From assembly GCA_003164825.1 (NCBI GenBank), contig PLUH01000050.1, positions 5,355 through 24,778 on the forward strand: a stretch of 19,424 nt of DNA. The letters run 5' to 3'. Positions 7,763-14,951 of the stretch are shown one piece after another (the stretch's first letter is position 1; each line of letters begins with the position of its first letter). This DNA comes from Hyphomicrobiales bacterium. GTDB lineage: Bacteria; Pseudomonadota; Alphaproteobacteria; Rhizobiales; Beijerinckiaceae. Under the pieces are notes generated by a model. That model did not search any database. It saw only the letters and a program-made list of their open reading frames with translations, and had not been told where the DNA came from. A program made the position numbers and the translations under genes.

Positions 7763-8524
7763 TTATCGCTGTCCGCCTGAGGCCGTAATTCGCTCCCCTG
7801 TCAGCCATGACGACTGGTCGGAGGCGAGGAACAGCGCCACCCGGGCGATGTCGTCGGGCTGGCCCATGCGGCCCATCGGCATGACCATGCCCATCGCCTT
7901 GGCGGCCTCCATCGTCAGTCCCATCGTCTTCAGACCCTCGGTCTCTGTCGTTCCCGGCGCGATCGCGTTGACGCGGATGTTCTTCGGCGCAAGTTCGGTG
8001 GCGAGCGCCCGGGTTATGGTGTCGACCGCCGCCTTCGAGGCGGAGTAGACGACCGAGTTCGGCACCGGATTGACGCTTGCGATGGTGCTGAGATTGATGA
8101 TGCTGCCGCCGGCGCCGTCGAAGGCGGCGACCGCTTGCTTGGTCGCGAGCAGCGTGCCCAGCACATTGGTGCCGAACTGCCTCTCTATGTCCGCTTCCGT
8201 CACGGCCTCGATCGGAGCGAAAGAGAACACGCCGGCATTGTTGACGAGGACGCTCGGCGCGCCGAGCCTCGTCTTCGTCTCGGCGAACAGCCGCGTGACG
8301 TCGGCGCTCTTGCTGACGTTCGCTTGAATGGCGACCGCCTTGCCGCCCTTGCCGACGATCTCATCGACCACCCGCTCCGCGCCGGCCTTATCCGACGCGT
8401 AGTTGACGGCGACCGCCGCCCCCGCTTCGGCGAAGCGCCGCGCGATCGCCGCGCCGATGCCCTTGGACGCCCCGGTGACGATCGCCACTTTCCCGCTCAG
8501 TTCACCCATTGTCATGCTCCTCAT
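7763..8524 (-). CDS. Short-chain dehydrogenase/reductase (SDR), classical type
   Basis: 253 residues, a cytoplasmic NAD(P)-dependent oxidoreductase. The cofactor motif GASKGIG is at residues 18-24, NNAG at 95-98, and the catalytic YSASK at Tyr160/Lys164. The family's C-terminal end WLTGERITASGG is present. Start choice: the ATG at 8524 follows GGGAGG by 4-5 bases; in-frame ATGs at 8515 and 8509 are possible, and the latter gives the common MGELSGKVAIVTG beginning. Oddity: 13 residues before the catalytic Tyr, where the family has Ser, the sequence reads N-L-S-T, putting Thr147 at the expected position and Ser146 one before. The gene diverges from a LysR regulator, the classical arrangement for a LysR-controlled target. 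Substrate cannot be predicted. Confidence 0.9.
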   Translation of the reverse strand: MRSMTMGELSGKVAIVTGASKGIGAAIARRFAEAGAAVAVNYASDKAGAERVVDEIVGKGGKAVAIQANVSKSADVTRLFAETKTRLGAPSVLVNNAGVFSFAPIEAVTEADIERQFGTNVLGTLLATKQAVAAFDGAGGSIINLSTIASVNPVPNSVVYSASKAAVDTITRALATELAPKNIRVNAIAPGTTETEGLKTMGLTMEAAKAMGMVMPMGRMGQPDDIARVALFLASDQSSWLTGERITASGGQR

Positions 8525-8600
8525 GATCCCTCCCGCCAGGCCGGGTTCGGCGCCGGAAGGCTTCAATCGTCGAGAGTTAGGTAATGCGAATGGCGAAGGG

Positions 8601-8619
8601 TATTGCTCGGCGGGCGATA
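8601..8619. promoter_or_regulatory. Possible LysR-type binding site between the SDR and lysR genes
   Basis: In the 114-bp divergent gap, TATTGC-N7-GCGATA forms an interrupted inverted repeat with one mismatch in six. LysR proteins bind such dyads (usually T-N11-A) beside their own divergent promoter. Here the exact T-N11-A pair is broken, so the site is weak. An AT-rich -10-like TATATT follows at 8623-8628. Confidence 0.25.
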
Positions 8620-8638
8620 TGATATATTCGATTGGCGC

Positions 8639-9613
8639 ATGAATGATCGACTGCAGCAGCTGGCGTTGTTCGTGCGGGTAGTCGAGAGCGGAAGCTTCTC
8701 CAAAGCGGCCCGCGAATTCGGCCAGTCCCAGCCTTCCGTGTCGCGCGCCATGGCGGCGCTCGAGCGCCGATTGACGGTCAAGCTTCTGGTCCGCACCACC
8801 CGGCAGGTCTCGGCCACCGACGCTGGTGAGGCGTTGCTTGCTCGGGCGCGCGACGCCCTCCTCGCGATCGACGACGCGGAAAGCGCGGCGCGCGGCGCCG
8901 ATCGTCTGTCCGGCGTGCTGCGGGTCGCATTGCCGCCGGGCTACGGCGCCTGGCGCATTGTGCCTTTGCTTCCGGTTTTCTTCGCCCTGCATCCTCTTCT
9001 CAAGATCGATCTGATGATGTCGGACCGCTATGAGAATCTCATCGCCGAAGGCGCCGATCTCGCGCTCCGAATTGGCGACCTGCCGGATTCGAGCTTCGTC
9101 GCCCGAAAGCTCGAGAGCGCACGGCGCCTCTTCATCGCCGCGCCCTCCTATCTCGCCCGCCGCGGCGCGCCGGCGAGCCTTGCCGACCTTGCCCGACACG
9201 ACCTCATCGGCGGTCCGGCCGATCCCGGCGACGAGACCTGGGTGGGGCGCCGCAACGGCCGGATCGAGCGTCAGGCGGTCAGTCCTCGCGTCCATTCGCG
9301 TTCGGCGGCGGGCGTCGTCGCCTGCGCGGTCGCGGGTCTCGGCGTCGCCAGCGGGTCGAGCTGGATGTGCGCGGATGCGCTCGCCTCCGGCGAGGTGGTC
9401 GAAATCCTCACCGACTACGCGCTCGATCCAGTCCCGGCCTACGTCGTCTTCCCCGCCGGCCGCCGCCCATCGCAAAGGGCGCGCGCGTTCAGCGACTATC
9501 TCGAACAGGCCCTCGCGGCGATCGGCGAAGAGAAGGGGTCGTCGGCCGATCTCGAAAAACCGGCGTCCAGGTCCAGCCGGTCATTGCCGCCTCACCCGTT
9601 GCGGAATGCGTAG
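8639..9613 (+). CDS. LysR-family transcriptional regulator
   Basis: 324 residues. The N-terminal winged helix-turn-helix is obvious: LQQLALFVRVVESGSFSKAA, then QPSVSRAMAALERRLTVKLLVRTTR, spanning about residues 5-60. The rest is the two-lobed periplasmic-binding-like effector domain, with VACAVAGLGVASG near residue 230. The ATG at 8639 is used because it starts right at the conserved N-terminus; an upstream ATG at 8603 adds 12 residues through the promoter region. No ribosome-binding sequence is visible before 8639, so the transcript may be leaderless or poorly translated. It probably controls the divergent dehydrogenase. Its last 22 bases overlap the end of the convergent ACC deaminase gene. 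The last ~20 residues look like an unstructured tail. Confidence 0.9.
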   Translation: MNDRLQQLALFVRVVESGSFSKAAREFGQSQPSVSRAMAALERRLTVKLLVRTTRQVSATDAGEALLARARDALLAIDDAESAARGADRLSGVLRVALPPGYGAWRIVPLLPVFFALHPLLKIDLMMSDRYENLIAEGADLALRIGDLPDSSFVARKLESARRLFIAAPSYLARRGAPASLADLARHDLIGGPADPGDETWVGRRNGRIERQAVSPRVHSRSAAGVVACAVAGLGVASGSSWMCADALASGEVVEILTDYALDPVPAYVVFPAGRRPSQRARAFSDYLEQALAAIGEEKGSSADLEKPASRSSRSLPPHPLRNA

Positions 9614-10605
9614 GCGTAGCCGTTGAGCGCCGGCGCCCCGCCGAGATGGGCGAACAGCACCTTCGATCCCCTCGGGAAGAAGCCCTTCTTTACGAGGTCG
9701 ATCATGCCCTGCATCGATTTGCCCTCGTAGACTGGGTCGGTGATCATGCCTTCGAGGCGCGCCGCGAGCCGGATCGCCTCCTTGGTCTCCTCAGACGGCA
9801 CGCCGTAGCGGGGATAGGCGTAGTCCTCGATCAGCACTACGTCGTCGTCGTCGACCTCTTGGCCGAGCTCGACCAGCTTCGCCGTCTTGCGCGCGATATC
9901 GAGCACCTGCGCCTTGGTCTGCTTCGGTGTCGCGGAGGCGTCGATTCCGATGACCTTGCGCTGCCGCCCATCCTTGGCGAATCCCACGACCATGCCGGCG
10001 TGGGTCGACCCGGTGACCGTGCAGACGACGACATAGTCGAACGCGAACCCGAGTTCGCGCTCCTGCGCGCGCACCTCCTCGGCGAAGCCGACATAGCCGA
10101 GCCCGCCCAATTTGTGCACCGAGGCGCCGGCCGGAATCGCATATGGGCGTCCGCCCTCAGCCTCGACATCCTTCAGCGCCTGCTCCCAGCTCCTGCGGAC
10201 GCCGATGTCGAAGCCGTCGTCAACCAGCCGGACGTCCGCGCCCATGATGCGGCTCAGCATGATGTTGCCGACCCGGTCGTAGACCGCGTCCTCATGCGGG
10301 ACCCAGGCCTCCTGGACGAGACGGCATTTCATCCCGATTTTGGCCGCGACCGCGGCGACTTGGCGGGTATGGTTCGACTGCACGCCGCCGATCGACACCA
10401 GCGTGTCGGCGTTCGAGGCAATCGCGTCGGGGATGATGTATTCGAGCTTGCGCAGCTTGTTGCCGCCAAACGCGAGGCCCGAATTGCAGTCCTCGCGCTT
10501 GGCGTAGAGTTCGACCTTGTCGCCGAGATGCGCGCTCAAGCGCCTGAGCTCCTCGATTGGCGTCGGGCCAAAGGTGAGCGGATAGCGTTCGAATTTTTCC
10601 AACAC
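9592..10605 (-). CDS. acdS: 1-aminocyclopropane-1-carboxylate (ACC) deaminase
   Basis: 337 residues, a pyridoxal-phosphate enzyme that splits ACC, the plant ethylene precursor, into 2-oxobutyrate and ammonia in the cytoplasm. The sequence matches alphaproteobacterial AcdS almost throughout (FERYPLTFGPTPIE, YAKREDCNSGLAFGGNK). PLP lysine is Lys50 in GGNKLRK and Ser77 lies in IGGVQSNHTRQ. The residues separating ACC deaminase from D-cysteine desulfhydrase are the ACC-deaminase type: Tyr293-Glu294 (DPVYEGKS) and Leu321 (AHLGGAP). Start: a GTG at 10605 (preceded 9 bases upstream by AGGGA) gives MLEKFERYPLTF, the normal family beginning and length; a TTG at 10626 is the longer, less likely alternative. 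The Lrp-type regulator gene acdR that often sits beside acdS is absent. Upstream lie a palindromic repeat and no recognisable NifA/sigma-54 site. Confidence 0.93.
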   Translation of the reverse strand: MLEKFERYPLTFGPTPIEELRRLSAHLGDKVELYAKREDCNSGLAFGGNKLRKLEYIIPDAIASNADTLVSIGGVQSNHTRQVAAVAAKIGMKCRLVQEAWVPHEDAVYDRVGNIMLSRIMGADVRLVDDGFDIGVRRSWEQALKDVEAEGGRPYAIPAGASVHKLGGLGYVGFAEEVRAQERELGFAFDYVVVCTVTGSTHAGMVVGFAKDGRQRKVIGIDASATPKQTKAQVLDIARKTAKLVELGQEVDDDDVVLIEDYAYPRYGVPSEETKEAIRLAARLEGMITDPVYEGKSMQGMIDLVKKGFFPRGSKVLFAHLGGAPALNGYAYAFRNG

Positions 10606-10752
10606 GCGCGCGAGTCCCTGGATCAAAAAATGTGGGCGAACCTATCACGGCCGATTCGGAATGGGTGCTCGAAATTTGTGGCGGGTTTCATTTTCGATCA
10701 TGCGTCTCAAGCGCTTCCGGCTGGGATCGAGGCGCGGCGTCATCGAGCCATA

Positions 10753-10845
10753 GGGCGTTCGGAAGAACGCCCGTCTATCGACGGGCTTTGGCGACGAAGC
10801 AATCCGGGGCCACCGCAGCTGCCCTATGATCTCTGGATTGCTTCG
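10753..10845. repeat. Composite palindromic intergenic repeat
   Basis: Three inverted repeats lie in the 286-bp gap between acdS and the arabinofuranosidase gene. GGGCGTTC-ggaa-GAACGCCC (10753-10772) is a perfect 8-bp hairpin. GCCCGTC-tatc-GACGGGC (10769-10786) is a perfect 7-bp hairpin that shares four bases with the first, so they exclude each other. CGAAGCAATCC (10795-10805) pairs with GGATTGCTTCG (10835-10845), 11 bp around a 29-base centre containing GCAGCTGC. The last element, and the CTGCACTCGCGATGACGA just after it, resemble an abundant intergenic repeat of Bradyrhizobium/Rhodopseudomonas-type genomes. It lies downstream of one minus-strand gene and upstream of the next, so it may act as a terminator. 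Confidence 0.65.
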
Positions 10846-10891
10846 CTGCACTCGCGATGACGAACGTGCGTCGTTTCGAACCGAAAGCACC

Positions 10892-12406
10892 TTACGCGAG
10901 GGCGAGGCGGATCATCTGGTAGGAGTGGCGCGGGAGCCTCGCAGTCAGGCGCTCGTCCTTGACCTCCGCGCCCGAGCCCGCCTTCGGCGCGACGGTCATG
11001 GGTTTCTTCAGCGTATTGACGGCTTCGAGGTCGGCGCTCATCATCACCTGGTGATCCATAACCCTGGCGGCGGCGAAACCCTGCAGGTCGACGTCCAGGT
11101 CTAGGGTTTCGCCGCCGTGCCGGTTGACGGCGAAAAAGGTCAGCGTCTTGCCGGCCTCGTCGTGTACGCCGGCGATGTCGAGATAGGGCACGTTATCGGC
11201 GACCTCCGAATCATAGCCTGGCGACTTGACGCTGAGCTGAAGCGCTTCGCCACGCCCGTAAGCGGAGGCGAAATAATAGGGGTAAAAGATCGTCTGCCGC
11301 CACGCGGCGCCGCCGGGCTCGGTCATGATCGGCGCGATCACGTTCACGAGTTGGGCGATGCACGCGATCTTCACCACGTCGGAGCGGCGGATGAAGGTGT
11401 TGAGGATGCAGCCGACCTGGAGCGCGTCCTCGAAATTGTAGATGTCCTCGAGCAGCCGCGGCGCATGCGGCCAGCCCTTGGCGCCGCCCAGGATCTCGCG
11501 GTCCTGGACGTTGGAATGGTACCAGACGTTCCATTCGTCGAACGAAATCGTCACCCGCTTGCGGCTGCGTTTTCGCGCGCGGACGAATTCGATCGTCGAG
11601 GCGATGGCGCCGATATAAGCGTCGAGCTTGGCGTTGAGGGCGAGATATTCGGCGGTGTTTTTGCCGCGATTGGCGAAATACATGTGCAGCGAGATGTGGT
11701 CGATCGCGTCATAGGTGTGCTCGAGGACGATCCGCTCCCACTCCGGATAGGACTTCATGTCGGAATTCGACGACCCGCAGACGATCAGTTCGAGCGAGCG
11801 GTCGAAGGCGCGGAGCGTCTTCGCCACCTCGTTGGCGAGGCGGCCATATTCGTCGGCGGTCTTGTGGCCGACCTGCCACGGGCCGTCCATCTCGTTGCCG
11901 AGGCACCAGTGCCTGACCGCGAACGGCTCGGAGCGGCCGTGCTTCTTGCGCAGGTCGCCCCAGGCGCTGCCGGTCGGGCCGTTGACGTATTCGACGAAAT
12001 TGCGGGCCTCATCGAGACCGCGCGAACCGAGATTGATCGCCAGCATCATCTCCGCGCCCGCGGCTTCGGACCATTGAGCAAACTCGTGCACGCCGACCGC
12101 GTTGGACTCGGAGGTGTGCCAGGCGAGGTCGAGCCGCGTCGGCCGAGCCTTGCGCGGGCCGACTCCGTCCTCCCAGTTGTAGGCCGAAACGAAATTGCCG
12201 CCGGGATAGCGCACGATCGGAACCTTCAATTCCCGAACCAGCTCGATGACGTCTTTGCGCATTCCGTTGGCGTCGGCGCTTTTGTGATCGGGCTCGTAAA
12301 TTCCGGTGTAGATCGCCCGCCCTAGGTGCTCGAGAAACGCGCCGTACAGGCGGCTGTCGATTTTCGCGATTCCGTAGTCCTGATTGGCGGTGACCGAGGC
12401 GCGCAT
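10892..12406 (-). CDS. Alpha-L-arabinofuranosidase, glycoside hydrolase family 51
   Basis: 504 residues, the usual length for GH51. These enzymes release terminal alpha-L-arabinofuranose from arabinan, arabinoxylan or arabinogalactan oligosaccharides with retention of configuration. The acid/base Glu172 is in WCLGNEMDGPWQ and the nucleophile Glu291 in ISFDEWNVWY, within three residues of the positions in the Geobacillus enzyme (175/294). The substrate-binding RYPGGNFVSAYNWEDGVG is at about 66-83. A C-terminal beta-sandwich follows from about residue 390. The ATG at 12406 is preceded by GGAGG with a 5-base gap; an upstream TTG at 12427 is rejected because it precedes the ribosome site. No signal peptide, so it acts in the cytoplasm on imported sugars. 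It diverges from the importer operon, and an operator-like site covers its promoter. Confidence 0.94.
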   Translation of the reverse strand: MRASVTANQDYGIAKIDSRLYGAFLEHLGRAIYTGIYEPDHKSADANGMRKDVIELVRELKVPIVRYPGGNFVSAYNWEDGVGPRKARPTRLDLAWHTSESNAVGVHEFAQWSEAAGAEMMLAINLGSRGLDEARNFVEYVNGPTGSAWGDLRKKHGRSEPFAVRHWCLGNEMDGPWQVGHKTADEYGRLANEVAKTLRAFDRSLELIVCGSSNSDMKSYPEWERIVLEHTYDAIDHISLHMYFANRGKNTAEYLALNAKLDAYIGAIASTIEFVRARKRSRKRVTISFDEWNVWYHSNVQDREILGGAKGWPHAPRLLEDIYNFEDALQVGCILNTFIRRSDVVKIACIAQLVNVIAPIMTEPGGAAWRQTIFYPYYFASAYGRGEALQLSVKSPGYDSEVADNVPYLDIAGVHDEAGKTLTFFAVNRHGGETLDLDVDLQGFAAARVMDHQVMMSADLEAVNTLKKPMTVAPKAGSGAEVKDERLTARLPRHSYQMIRLALA

Positions 12407-12420
12407 GTTCCCTCCGGTTA

Positions 12421-12439
12421 ATATCAAGAAGTTCGATAT
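12421..12439. promoter_or_regulatory. Operator-like site 1 (TATC-N9-GATA), arabinofuranosidase promoter
   Basis: The 19-mer ATATCAAGAAGTTCGATAT has ATATC/GATAT arms and lies between the -10 region and the ribosome site of the arabinofuranosidase gene, where a bound protein would block transcription. Two similar sites occur at 12577-12595 and 17942-17960. Confidence 0.5.
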
Positions 12440-12467
12440 ATAGGAGTCGCTTCGGCGTCCGCGTCAA
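12437..12467 (-). promoter_or_regulatory. Candidate promoter of the arabinofuranosidase gene
   Basis: On the minus strand, -35 TTGACG (12467-12462) is followed after 18-19 bases by a TATATA/CTATAT -10 (12443-12437). The -35 matches five of six consensus bases. Site 1 overlaps the -10 edge and the expected transcription start. Confidence 0.45.
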
Positions 12468-12576
12468 GCGGCGCTTCAGAGCGGCCCGAAGCCTCGTTTT
12501 GCCATGTAAATGCTGGAAGAACCGCTGTCCAGCCGCTTGTTTGCGGCGGCGGCTCAAGGGCAACGTGACAGGTTCA

Positions 12577-12595
12577 ATATCAAATTCGCAGATTG
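12577..12595. promoter_or_regulatory. Operator-like site 2 (TATC-N9-GATT), importer promoter
   Basis: TATC (12578-12581), nine bases, GATT (12591-12594), preceded by A as in site 1; the first eight bases ATATCAAx match site 1 in seven positions. It is also framed by a longer inverted repeat TTCAAT (12573-12578) / ATTGAA (12592-12597). It falls in the spacer and -10 of the tentative importer promoter. Confidence 0.4.
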
Positions 12596-12596
12596 A

Positions 12597-12604
12597 AAGC
12601 GCTT
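12597..12604. promoter_or_regulatory. LacI-type operator-like palindrome AAGCGCTT
   Basis: The sequence TTGAAAGCGCTTGGC has the central CG-containing symmetric core typical of LacI/GalR-family operators. No LacI-family gene lies in the window, so a distant regulator would be needed. The core is only 8 bp and could be chance. Confidence 0.25.
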
Positions 12605-12720
12605 GGCGCCTAGCGTTTTCCTCGCTAGCATTCTGAGGCAAGGCTTTCCGAGGGCGCAATTTCGGAACCAGCCGCCTGAGATGCGGGAAGCCGCCAGGTC
12701 ATTTTTGGGAGGAAGTCGAG

Positions 12721-13992
12721 ATGATCCGCAAAATCTTGTACGCGACCCTGGCCAGCGCGGCGTTGACAGTCGGCGCGGCGCACGCAACCGAAACCATCGT
12801 CTGGTGGGATTTCCTCAGCGGCGGCGACGGCGTCCGCATGAAAGCGATGCTCGACGAGTTCAACAAGGAGCACGACGGCAAGGTTCACATCGATGCGACC
12901 ACGCTCGAATGGGGCGTCCCGTTCTACACCAAGGTGCAGACCTCGGCGGCGACGGGGCAGGGCCCTGATGTCATGACCTATCATGAATCGCGGATGCCGC
13001 TCGGCATCTCGACTGGCTCGCTGAGCCCGATCGCTCCGGAAGAACTCGCCGCGGCGGGCATCAAGGCGAGCGATTTCGGGCCCGCCAACTGGAAGGCGGC
13101 GCAAGGAACGGACGGCCAACAATATGCCGTCCCGCTCGATATCCACTCGATCATCCTCTACTACAACAAGGATATGCTGAGGAAGGCTGGCCTGCTCGGC
13201 GACGACGGCAAGCCGAAGGGGCTGGACGGGGCCGCTAACTTTGACGCGGCGCTGGCGAAATTGACCACCAAGGAGGTCGCCGGGCTCTCCGTCCCGAACG
13301 ACGGCGCAACCGGGTGGCGCATCTTCTACACCCTCCTCAATCAGCAGGACGGCCAATTCTTCAAGGACGGCAAATTCCTCGACGGCGACAACCTCGACAA
13401 GGCGACGACTGCGCTCGCCGAGATGCAGAAGTGGGTCAAGAGCGGCGCGACCCCGGCGAACACCGAATATCCGGCCTCGATCGCCCTCTTCACGTCGGGC
13501 AAGGCGGCGATGCATATCAACGGCGTTTGGGAGGTTCCGACCATGGTCGATCTCGCCAAGAAGGGCCAGCTCTTCGACTGGGGCGCGATCCAGATCCCGA
13601 CTTTCTACGCCCATCCCGCGACCTGGGCGGATTCGCATTCGTTCGCGATCCCGAACCGCGTCGGCAATCCGGTCGATCCCGCCAAGCGCAAGCTGGTGCT
13701 CGACGCCGTCCATTGGTTCAACGAGCACTCGCTCGAGTGGGCGGGCGGCGGCCATATCCCGGCCTACCTCCCGGTTCAGGAGAGCGCCGAGTTCAAGGCG
13801 CTCAAGCCGAATTCGGACTATTCGTCGCTGGCCAAGACCGCCGTCTTCGACCCGGTCTCGACTTTGGCTGGCGTCGCGTCGCCCGTCTATGACGCGTCGG
13901 GCAACTATGTCATCCCCGCAATGATGGGCGATATGACCCCGGCGGACGCGGCCAAGAAAATGCGGGATGATCTTCAGGGCCAAGCCAAGTAG
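12721..13992 (+). CDS. ABC transporter sugar-binding protein (CUT1 family)
   Basis: 423 residues, a periplasmic binding protein of the SBP_bac_1 type that delivers an oligosaccharide to the membrane complex encoded just downstream. It has a signal peptide (MIRKILYATLASAALTVGAAHA, likely cut before TETIVWW), and the mature protein begins ETIVWWDFLSGGDGVRMKAMLDEFN, the usual first strand and helix of this family. The hinge-region signatures YAVPLDIHSIILYYNKDMLRKAG (about 136-158) and FTSGKAAMHINGVWE (about 257-271) are clear. Aromatic residues that could stack on sugar rings are plentiful. The ribosome site GGGAGGA is 6-8 bases upstream. It is the first gene of the importer operon, divergent from the arabinofuranosidase, which points to an arabinose-containing oligosaccharide as ligand (inference). 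Confidence 0.92.
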   Translation: MIRKILYATLASAALTVGAAHATETIVWWDFLSGGDGVRMKAMLDEFNKEHDGKVHIDATTLEWGVPFYTKVQTSAATGQGPDVMTYHESRMPLGISTGSLSPIAPEELAAAGIKASDFGPANWKAAQGTDGQQYAVPLDIHSIILYYNKDMLRKAGLLGDDGKPKGLDGAANFDAALAKLTTKEVAGLSVPNDGATGWRIFYTLLNQQDGQFFKDGKFLDGDNLDKATTALAEMQKWVKSGATPANTEYPASIALFTSGKAAMHINGVWEVPTMVDLAKKGQLFDWGAIQIPTFYAHPATWADSHSFAIPNRVGNPVDPAKRKLVLDAVHWFNEHSLEWAGGGHIPAYLPVQESAEFKALKPNSDYSSLAKTAVFDPVSTLAGVASPVYDASGNYVIPAMMGDMTPADAAKKMRDDLQGQAK

Positions 13993-13993
13993 G

Positions 13994-14058
13994 CTCTGGC
14001 GATGCGCTCGCGCAGGCCGGCAGACCCATGCCGGCCGACGCGAGGCGATGAGCCAGAG
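13994..14058 (+). other. Long nested stem-loop between binding-protein and permease genes
   Basis: Starting two bases after the binding-protein stop, three nested perfect stems occur: CTCTGGC (13994-14000) with GCCAGAG (14052-14058), CTCGCG (14007-14012) with CGCGAG (14039-14044), and GGCCGGC (14015-14021) with GCCGGCC (14030-14036), closing an 8-base loop. That is 20 base pairs in a 65-base element filling most of the 77-bp gap. Similar structures after binding-protein genes (as after malE) protect the upstream mRNA and lower expression of the permeases. There is no T-run. Confidence 0.75.
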
Positions 14059-14069
14059 ACGCTCGGGCG

Positions 14070-14951
14070 ATGCTCAGAAGCAAGCGGAGCGAGTACACGA
14101 CCGCCGCCATCTTGATGGCGCCCTTCGTCGTCATCTACGGCCTGCTGTTCGTTTATCCGACCATCAAGATGGCGCAGCTGAGCCTCACCGACGCGCCCCT
14201 CATCGGGGCGGGGAAGTGGGTCGGCCTCGACAATTACTATCGGCTCGCTTCTGACCGCCTGTTTTCGGTCGCCGTCTGGAACACCGTCTATTTCGTCATC
14301 CTCTCGGTCGTGCCCAGCACGCTCGTGGCTATGCTAGTGGCGCTCGGCGTTAACCGCCTGAAGGGCTGGACGCAGAGCGTCGTTCTGGCCGCCTTCTTCC
14401 TGCCCTATATCCTGCCGGTCTCGGTCGTCTTCCGCATCTGGAGCTGGATGTTCGACAAGGATTTCGGCATCGCCCAGAACGCCGTCCAATTGTTCAACAA
14501 CGGGCAGCATCTCTCGATCTTCCGCACCATTCCGCTGTTCATGCCTGCGGTCGCCTTTGTCACGGTATGGTGGCTGCTCGGATTCAACGTCCTCCTGTTC
14601 ATTGCCGGCCTGCGCAACATCTCGACCGAAATCTACGAGGCCGCCGGCCTCGACGGCGCGAGCCGCTGGGCCCAGTTCACGCGCATCACCTGGCCCCTGG
14701 TCTGGCCGGTGACGGTGCTGGTGTTCACGATCAACCTCATTCTCCAGCTCAAGATCTTCGATCAGGTCTATCTCTTCGCCAACGGCGGCAGGGTGGGCGC
14801 GACCATGGTCATGGTCCAGTTCATATTCACGGAGGCCTTTCAGATGAACAAGGGAGGTCTCGCCGCGGCGGCGTCGGTGGTGCTTTTCGTGCTCATCGTC
14901 GTTTTGTCGGTGGTGCAGTTTCAGCTCCTCAGAGCGCGAGGGGCCCGATGA
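14070..14951 (+). CDS. Sugar ABC transporter permease, MalF-like
   Basis: 293 residues, inner-membrane subunit of the CUT1 importer. The N-terminus LRSKRSEYTTAAILMAPFVVIYGLLFVYPTIKMAQLSLTD is the classic start of the MalF/UgpA group, with the first membrane segment at about 12-31. The cytoplasmic EAA motif that docks to the ATPase reads EAAGLDG at residues 190-196, followed by ASRWAQFTRITWPLVWP. Six hydrophobic segments can be traced. The ATG at 14070 has no good ribosome site: a long stem-loop ends only 11 bases upstream. Translation is thus probably weak compared with the binding protein. The stop overlaps the next permease by ATGA. Confidence 0.93.
   Translation: MLRSKRSEYTTAAILMAPFVVIYGLLFVYPTIKMAQLSLTDAPLIGAGKWVGLDNYYRLASDRLFSVAVWNTVYFVILSVVPSTLVAMLVALGVNRLKGWTQSVVLAAFFLPYILPVSVVFRIWSWMFDKDFGIAQNAVQLFNNGQHLSIFRTIPLFMPAVAFVTVWWLLGFNVLLFIAGLRNISTEIYEAAGLDGASRWAQFTRITWPLVWPVTVLVFTINLILQLKIFDQVYLFANGGRVGATMVMVQFIFTEAFQMNKGGLAAAASVVLFVLIVVLSVVQFQLLRARGAR

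Larger units (their letters stand above)
12407..12720. promoter_or_regulatory. Divergent regulatory region between arabinofuranosidase and importer genes
   Basis: 314 bp without a gene. It holds the arabinofuranosidase promoter (12437-12467), two TATC-N9-GAT sites (12421-12439 and 12577-12595), an AAGCGCTT palindrome (12597-12604), a CTAGCG/CGCTAG hairpin (12610-12615 with 12623-12628) and the strong ribosome site GGGAGG (12707-12712) of the binding-protein gene. A tentative importer promoter is GTGACA (12565-12570) with GCAGAT (12588-12593) 17 bases on. The stretch 12468-12560 shows nothing I can name. Confidence 0.6.

Noticed and set aside
10606..10752. NifA or sigma-54 promoter upstream of acdS, as in some Mesorhizobium
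   Set aside because: I found no TGT-N10-ACA and no -24/-12 GG/GC pair with correct spacing.
9367..10860. Plus-strand open frame of about 500 codons opposite acdS and across the intergenic repeat
   Set aside because: It crosses the lysR end, all of acdS and the palindromic repeat, has no family features and no ribosome site; acdS on the other strand is certain.
11117..12325. Plus-strand open frame of about 400 codons opposite the arabinofuranosidase
   Set aside because: Low-complexity Asp/Arg/Val-rich translation with no motif; the GH51 catalytic residues fix the coding strand.
12625..13983. Long minus-strand open frame of about 450 codons opposite the sugar-binding protein gene
   Set aside because: Its translation is Arg/Asp/Glu-rich with no recognisable domain and mirrors the codon structure of the real gene; a typical antisense artefact of GC-rich DNA.
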